Shown here one piece after another: positions 59,201-64,000 of a DNA stretch of 64,000 nucleotides. How positions within the stretch are numbered: position 1 is the first letter of the stretch; each line of letters opens with the position of its first letter. The notes under the pieces were generated by a model. It was not told the DNA's origin. It worked only from the letters and a program-made list of their open reading frames with translations, and did not search any database. Source of the stretch: Tanytarsus gracilentus (lineage: Eukaryota > Arthropoda > Insecta > Diptera > Chironomidae); NCBI GenBank assembly GCA_038502055.1, contig JAXRKN010000041.1:3019501-3083500 (forward strand), read 5' to 3'. The translations under genes were made by a program, and so were the position numbers.

Positions 59201-61979
59201 GAGAGAGAACGCTGAGAGTGTTTAGTTAAACTATTAGTAACCTTTAGCCGAATGCAAAAGATATCTAAATCATTTTTTAAGCAGCAATGGCATGCGCCTC
59301 GATATACTTACTTTCGAAAATCCAATATTTGGAGTGGTGTTTTGTAATCCATTATCGTAGCGTTTGAAAACTGAAAGTACAAAAAAAATTTATAAAAAGG
59401 TTTATTAGCCTCTGATTCAGAGGCTCGAAAAAAAATATTTTATTATTTGCAATTGTCCTCTTGATAGATTGATTTCATCTCGTTTAATGTGAGACGAGGA
59501 AAAAATGTTCCGAGCATGCATTTGGACAAATGTTTGTGAACTCTTCATTGTCACATTTAGGGATTAAAATTGAATTTAGTAATTTTTAAATTTTTTTTTC
59601 TCCATTTAAAAAGATTATAAAATATTTTACCGAATAATTTTAACCCCACTTAAATATATTCTAAACTACTTCACACCCTCCTCATAACACATTAAGCCGT
59701 CACATTAACTTTTATCTAGTTAAACTATTTCACAAACAGCTCAGCAATAAAAGCATCAAACAATAAAATTTATCGCGGTTAGTCGGCAAATTTATTGCTA
59801 TAGAGTTCTAAAAAATATCTTTCGTAATTCAACATGAGCGCAGAATTCAATTGCAATTTACACTCGAAAAACAAAAGACTTGATTGAGAGAATGAGCGAG
59901 AGAGAAGATGTAAAATACTATGAAAAGCGAGTTTAATTCAATTGCGATTGCTGATTCTGTGAAACGCGAGATGCTCAATGAAAATTCAAGCTAAAGCAAT
60001 GTTCAATGACGTCATTTTGTATTGAATTTATTGATTGGATTGTGAATTAGAATGCATAACTAATTTGCTGATGTACTTATACGTAGCGAAGATTGTCATG
60101 ACGTGTTTGTGGAAAAAAGTGAACAAAAATAATTTTCTGAATAAATTTAAGTTTTTTAAACCTTTTTTCGTATTTAACTAAAAATTAAAAAAATTACATA
60201 GAAAATTTTTACATGCTTGTCATCGAGTCACTTCCATATTTTATTTTACTATAAAAATTTATTTTCTATTCGTCTTCTATTGATCGTTTTATCGCGATAG
60301 TGAGGCAAGATTGAGTGAGCACAACTCCAAGAAGGCATGAATATTACATCAGACATATCTCAGGGTTCTCTCTCTCTCTCTCTTTCATTCAAAGTTAATT
60401 TAATGATGCAATTAAATTGTCACATTGTAAAATGCACGGCGGCTGTGTTGAATGTATTCGTATGTGCTTCATGTATTTAGCATATTTCGAGCCGGTGGTC
60501 TCAACAATAATATAATAGAGTGTGACTATTGAAACGAGCTTTCTTTCCTCCTCTTTAAAGGATGGCACATCAAACGGAATTCAATGACTCTTACCGACTA
60601 CCTCAAACGCACCTCCTTTGACGTTTCACCGACATATATGACTTTGTAGGTACGCGCGCAATTGTCAAAAGGAGAAGAAATAAAAAGTAAATTGTTGCTG
60701 AGTACTTTTTGATGATTTCACTCTTTCTGAATATTTATATGACAAAGTTACAGTTAATTCGTCATGGATTAACATTTTAAAGACAATCAAAAAAATATTC
60801 CTTAAGAAATAAAAACATCAATCAGAGTTGGAGACAAAATAAAACCAGCCACGAGACACAAAGAAAAAATTGTAAAAGCCTAATTTAAATTTTGCGGTTC
60901 ATATTTCACTTTTTCTCCATCTCACATATTCGAATCCGATTAAGGAGAGAGAAAAAAAACCTAATTGATTTCTTATCTTAATTCAATTCGCTTACGAAAC
61001 AAATTAACGTTATGATTTATTTGGTCTTAAGATATTTTGTCATTGAAACGTATAATTTATAAATTTTTCAGAGCTTAATGTTTCATTTGCCTTTTGTTGT
61101 TCTTTAAGAAGCCTTTTAAAAGATCATTTGGTTTGGGTTGTTTTGTGAGGCTGAAAGTTGTTGTTGTTATTGCTTAAGAATATTTTTTTATGAGCCGCTT
61201 TTCACCTCAACTTGATGACTCTTTCTTGGAGTAATGAACTAAAAGCTTAAAGATGAGTAGTTAGGCAATTAGGTTATTGAGGGTGGTGACAATTTTTTGA
61301 AGATTTCTTGATGGACTTTAAGTTAATTTTAATAATTTCTAAGGACTCAAAATTTGCTAGACTCAAATGAACATTTTTAAATTTAAAATTAGCGGGAACA
61401 ATTTTTTTTACTTTTAAAATTTTAAAAGTTTTTGTTTATCGGCTTTTAGATAAGTGTCGCTTAACTACAAAAAAAGTTTAAATTTTTCAAACTCACATCA
61501 CTCATATCTCACAAGCACTCAAATACCCTACATGTAAGTCATCATCAAAGCCTATGTCAAAAGTCTTCTCTTTCACCCATCACAAGACTTTTTTTTACCA
61601 ATCTTTTTTTTTCTATTCCTTCTTCTTTTCGATATTTTTACCATAAATCATTTGACTATGGATGACGATTTCACAGTTGTTGTTATTATAAGTCTCAACA
61701 AAAGAGGAAAATTTGCAAAAAAAAAATGAGAGAACTCAAATTCAATCACATCGTCTATTGATAATGAAAAAACTTTTTTTTGCCATTATTTATTTACCTT
61801 GTTGAAAGTAATTGGCCTTACGAACGTAGACACAAACGAGAGCCATCAGTTGAAGCTGAGAAAGTCTTTGGCGTGTCGATTGTGGTAATGGAAGCAAATC
61901 TCTCAAATTGGCTATTTCGGAGTTAATTAAGTCTCTTCGCAATTTCGATGCTCCTTTTGTTGATTTAGTGGTTTCGAAT
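50208..61979 (-). CDS. dys: Dysfusion: bHLH-PAS transcription factor (first exon not in view)
   Basis: Exons in coding order: 61979-61798 (bHLH), 59370-59312, 56060-55759 (PAS-A), 55676-55652, 55342-55146, 53577-53471 and 53382-53229 (PAS-B), and 51432-50208 (C-terminal). All phases agree over 2251 coding bases. The bHLH reads KGASKLRRDLINSEIANLRD and TRQRLSQLQLMALVCVYVRK. PAS-A is LLYISDNAAEYLGHSMEDLL then IHGDSVYDIIDKQDY. PAS-B carries GYTKEELIGSSWYHLVHWE. These match Drosophila dysfusion, the NPAS4-like factor that pairs with Tango and controls tracheal fusion cells. A His-rich insertion (HLHHHHLHHHHS) sits in PAS-A, and the last exon encodes a His/Pro/Gln-rich transactivation-type tail. 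The bHLH exon starts in phase 2, so an ATG exon must lie upstream; none was found before 64000. Exon 55676-55652 is a 25-nt microexon. Confidence 0.93.
51433..53228 (-). other. dys: dys last intron
   Basis: AT-rich with purine runs (51715-51760). Open frames on both strands around 52000-52450 overlap each other and show no domain; nothing else was recognised. Confidence 0.6.
53578..55145 (-). other. dys: dys intron between PAS-B exons
   Basis: AT-rich intron with no recognisable gene, repeat or RNA. Confidence 0.6.
55356..55378. repeat. (GA)n run acting as polypyrimidine tract
   Basis: On the dys sense strand this is a TC run 14-36 nt before the acceptor of exon 55342-55146, where a polypyrimidine tract is expected. 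Confidence 0.85.
56061..59311 (-). other. dys: dys intron before PAS-A
   Basis: A 3.25 kb AT-rich intron. It has two copies, in opposite orientation, of a 19-bp sequence containing GGTTCGAATCC (56298-56316 and 58483-58501), and a GCAT run at 59056-59070. No nested gene is supported. Confidence 0.6.
59371..61797 (-). other. dys: dys intron after the bHLH exon
   Basis: A 2.4 kb AT-rich intron with a TC run at 60367-60384. No nested gene was seen. Confidence 0.6.
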
Positions 61980-62409
61980 CTGAAAGAATAAATTGAATTA
62001 TATTACATGATGTTATAGGTGAAAAATATTAAAATTAGAGGTGAAATTTCTCCCAACAACAACCAATGGCATTGTGAAGATGATCTTGTAACTTTTTTTT
62101 CCATTTCATATTTTTTTTTGGTGAACGGCAGAGAGAAAAAATGATATCGCGGTTTGATTCAAAGCAGAGAACATTTTTTGTGTAACCCACGAAGTGGTTT
62201 AACACTTATATGCGCCTGTTTCCGTCCGTCTGTCTGTCTGTCCGTCTGTTCCTTCGAGATCTCGGCTCCTGAGATAGCTAGAGACTTCTAGTTTTCGCCA
62301 AATGGTAGGTCTATGAATTTAGATTCGGCCATTTTAGGAATTATGAGGGTCATGACCACAGGTCGTGCCATGGACAGCCCTAAATGCCATTTTTCATACA
62401 AATTTCCTG

Positions 62410-62755
62410 TTATATGGCTTCATGTATGTCGTTGAACTCGTATTTGTATCAGGAATCGAAAGGCATTGATGATATTTGAGGAATGTCTATCATGGCCATC
62501 CAAGAGTGCCACCAATGTCCATCACGGCCGGCCAGTAGTGCCCCTAATGTACATTTTTTAAAAGTATGGCTTCATGTACCTCGTTGAACTCGTAATTGCA
62601 TCAGGAATTGATTAGCATTGATGATTTTTGAAGAATGACCGTCACGGCCGGCCAGGAGTGTCCAAGGAATGCCACTAATGTCCATTTTTTAAAAGTATGG
62701 CTTCATGTACCTCGTTGAACTCGGAATTTGACCAGGAATCGATTGGCATGGATCT
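62410..62755. repeat. 130-150 bp tandem repeat inside the element
   Basis: TATGGCTTCATGTAYSTCGT recurs at 62414, 62564 and 62696, each followed by GAACTCG and then CAGGAATYGA. CACGGCCGGCCAG occurs twice (near 62523 and 62643). Confidence 0.8.
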
Positions 62756-63040
62756 GAAAATGGAACACTGTGGAAAATGAAACACAGTGGAAAATGGAAC
62801 ACAGTGGAAAATGGAACATAGTGGAAAATGAAACATAGTGGAAAATGGAACATGGTGAAAATGAAACATAGTGGGAAATGGAACATAATGGAAAATGAAA
62901 CACAGTGGAAAATGGAACACAGTGGAAAATGGAACATAGTGGAAAATGGAACACAGTGGAAAATAGAACACAATAGAAAATGGAACATAGTGAAAAATGG
63001 AACATGGTGGAAAATGAAACACAGTGGGAAATGTAACATA
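62756..63040. repeat. 17-bp minisatellite, about 17 copies
   Basis: The unit is close to GTGGAAAATGGAACACA, with A/G and C/T variants (GAACATA, GAAACAC). Most copies keep the 17-base period, and one near 62855 has lost a base. On the minus strand all three frames are free of stops, which creates long false ORFs. Confidence 0.95.
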
Positions 63041-64000
63041 ATTGAGAAATATTTTCCATAAGGCTTCCCTTTTGGCTTCTCCAAGGCTTCTTCATAGGAC
63101 TTCCCCAAGTTACATTTCCAATACTGATCTGTTACAAGTGGGTTACACGGCAACACCCACGTGTGGGTTTTGAAACATTTTTTGTGTTATACTGCTATGT
63201 TCCTTTAAAGAGCGTCGGGGAGAAATGAGAAATGAATATAGTTTGAAGTTATATGGGTCTCTTCGTAGTCTTCGAGAAATTCTCACGAATGAAATGGCAT
63301 CGCGGTACTATAAGACAAATGATACATTTTTTCAACTGAAGCTATTTGAATAACTTTTAAAAAAACTATTTTCTATGATGATGTTTGTCAGAGAGCACAC
63401 AAGTATTGCGCAGTGATGATGAATAATCGACTTTTTGGATTTTAAGAAGAAAAAAAAATTAAATCATTCCATTGTCAATCTCTTATGCTTATAAGCCTTT
63501 ATGTTACTTTTTTTTCGTTGGTTTGTGCGCTCTTTTAAGCAAATGCTGACGGAATAGAAGTGGAATTGAGAGAACGACAAGCCATTGTATTCTAATGTTT
63601 TAGGAGAGAGAGAGAAAGACTGAAAGAAGCATCGATTAACACGATTATTTTTATCACACCGCGATTGTCGATTAAAGTCGAAAAGTAAAAACAAAAACAT
63701 GCTTCATTTCTCCTCCGCCACTCTCTGCGATGGCTGTGCTTAATTTCCTTTTGGGATTATTTAAATAAATATAAAAAAAGACAAAAGACATGTAACATGC
63801 TCTACCGTTTTCATGTTTCATTCTTCTTTCCCTCGCTCTGCTGTTTCTTTCAGGTGACAACTTCACATTCACTTCAATCTGAATGAATGAGACAATGAGG
63901 GAGACTCATTATGAATTTTTTATTTTCAAACATTCGAAACCATTAATTAAATTAAAATAAAATTCATATGAATTAAATCGAGAATTTTAATAGAAAGAAA

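Larger units (their letters stand above)
62170..63187. mobile_element. Repeat element bounded by 14-bp direct repeats
   Basis: AACATTTTTTGTGT stands at both ends (62170-62183 and 63174-63187). Just inside lie AACCCACGAAGTGG on the left and CACCCACGTGTGGGTT on the right, and GTGTAACCCAC (62180-62190) is inverted as GTGGGTTACAC at 63138-63148. The body is less AT-rich than its surroundings and contains a CCGTCTGTCTGTCTGT run, two to three copies of a 130-150 bp repeat and a 17-bp minisatellite. There is no transposase. It is probably a non-autonomous element; the family is unknown to me. Confidence 0.6.
61980..64000. other. dys: Upstream of the dys bHLH exon
   Basis: This is intron or 5' region of dys on the minus strand. 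It contains the repeat element at 62170-63187. I looked for a short ATG exon ending in phase 2 with a GT donor and did not find a convincing one. Confidence 0.5.

Noticed and set aside
62756..63040. Possible CRISPR array
   Set aside because: The repeats are directly tandem with no unique spacers and lie in a eukaryotic genome.
62675..63156. Long minus-strand ORFs of Phe/His/Pro-rich repeats
   Set aside because: They are translations of the 17-bp minisatellite, which has no stop in any minus frame; three overlapping frames are equally open.

Overview
The window looks like nuclear DNA of a fly, most likely a nematoceran (lower) dipteran such as a midge. That placement is inference. The support is AT-rich intergenic sequence full of simple repeats, many 50-75 bp GT-AG introns, and proteins that read as clear orthologues of insect genes (masquerade, nab, hyd, dysfusion, Ras2/Ras64B). 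All gene models are my own hand splicing; in each multi-exon model the exon phases close to one uninterrupted reading frame.

Layout, left to right. The 5' half of an SREK1-type splicing regulator runs off the left edge (- strand). Then come a shortened GMC oxidoreductase (+), a KIF17/OSM-3-type kinesin (+), masquerade (mas, +) with a 2.9 kb first intron that carries a repeat-rich insertion, and nab (+) with a 3.6 kb first intron that holds a clean MITE. Next are a tiny secreted cysteine-rich peptide (+) and a 13-exon CLIP-domain serine protease (-) whose large first intron encloses a Ser/Thr-rich mucin-like gene (-). A compact housekeeping block follows: Ras2 (-) back to back with a NUDT9-type ADP-ribose pyrophosphatase (+), proteasome beta3 (+) and an Mpv17-family protein (+). 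PKI (-) lies back to back with the giant HECT/UBR ubiquitin ligase hyd (+). About 3 kb without genes precede dysfusion (dys, -), a bHLH-PAS factor that covers the rest of the window; its first coding exon is not visible. A roughly 1 kb repeat element with a 17-bp minisatellite lies upstream of the dys bHLH exon.

The genes do not form one pathway. Two serine-protease-fold genes are present: mas, which has lost its catalytic serine, and the CLIP protease, which keeps a full triad and an Asp at the trypsin specificity position. Both belong to extracellular proteolytic or adhesion biology. Ras2, NUDT9, PSMB3 and Mpv17 are closely packed housekeeping genes. nab, hyd and dys are developmental regulators.

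The observations most worth a second look are: a 162-bp MITE with 16-bp terminal inverted repeats and an 8-bp target duplication; a dense cluster of YGCTKY (muscleblind-type) motifs in nab intron 3; the protease core encoded on consecutive 8-, 12- and 16-nt microexons; the mucin-like gene nested in that protease; and the structured insertion in mas intron 1. I found no convincing wholly new multi-gene system.
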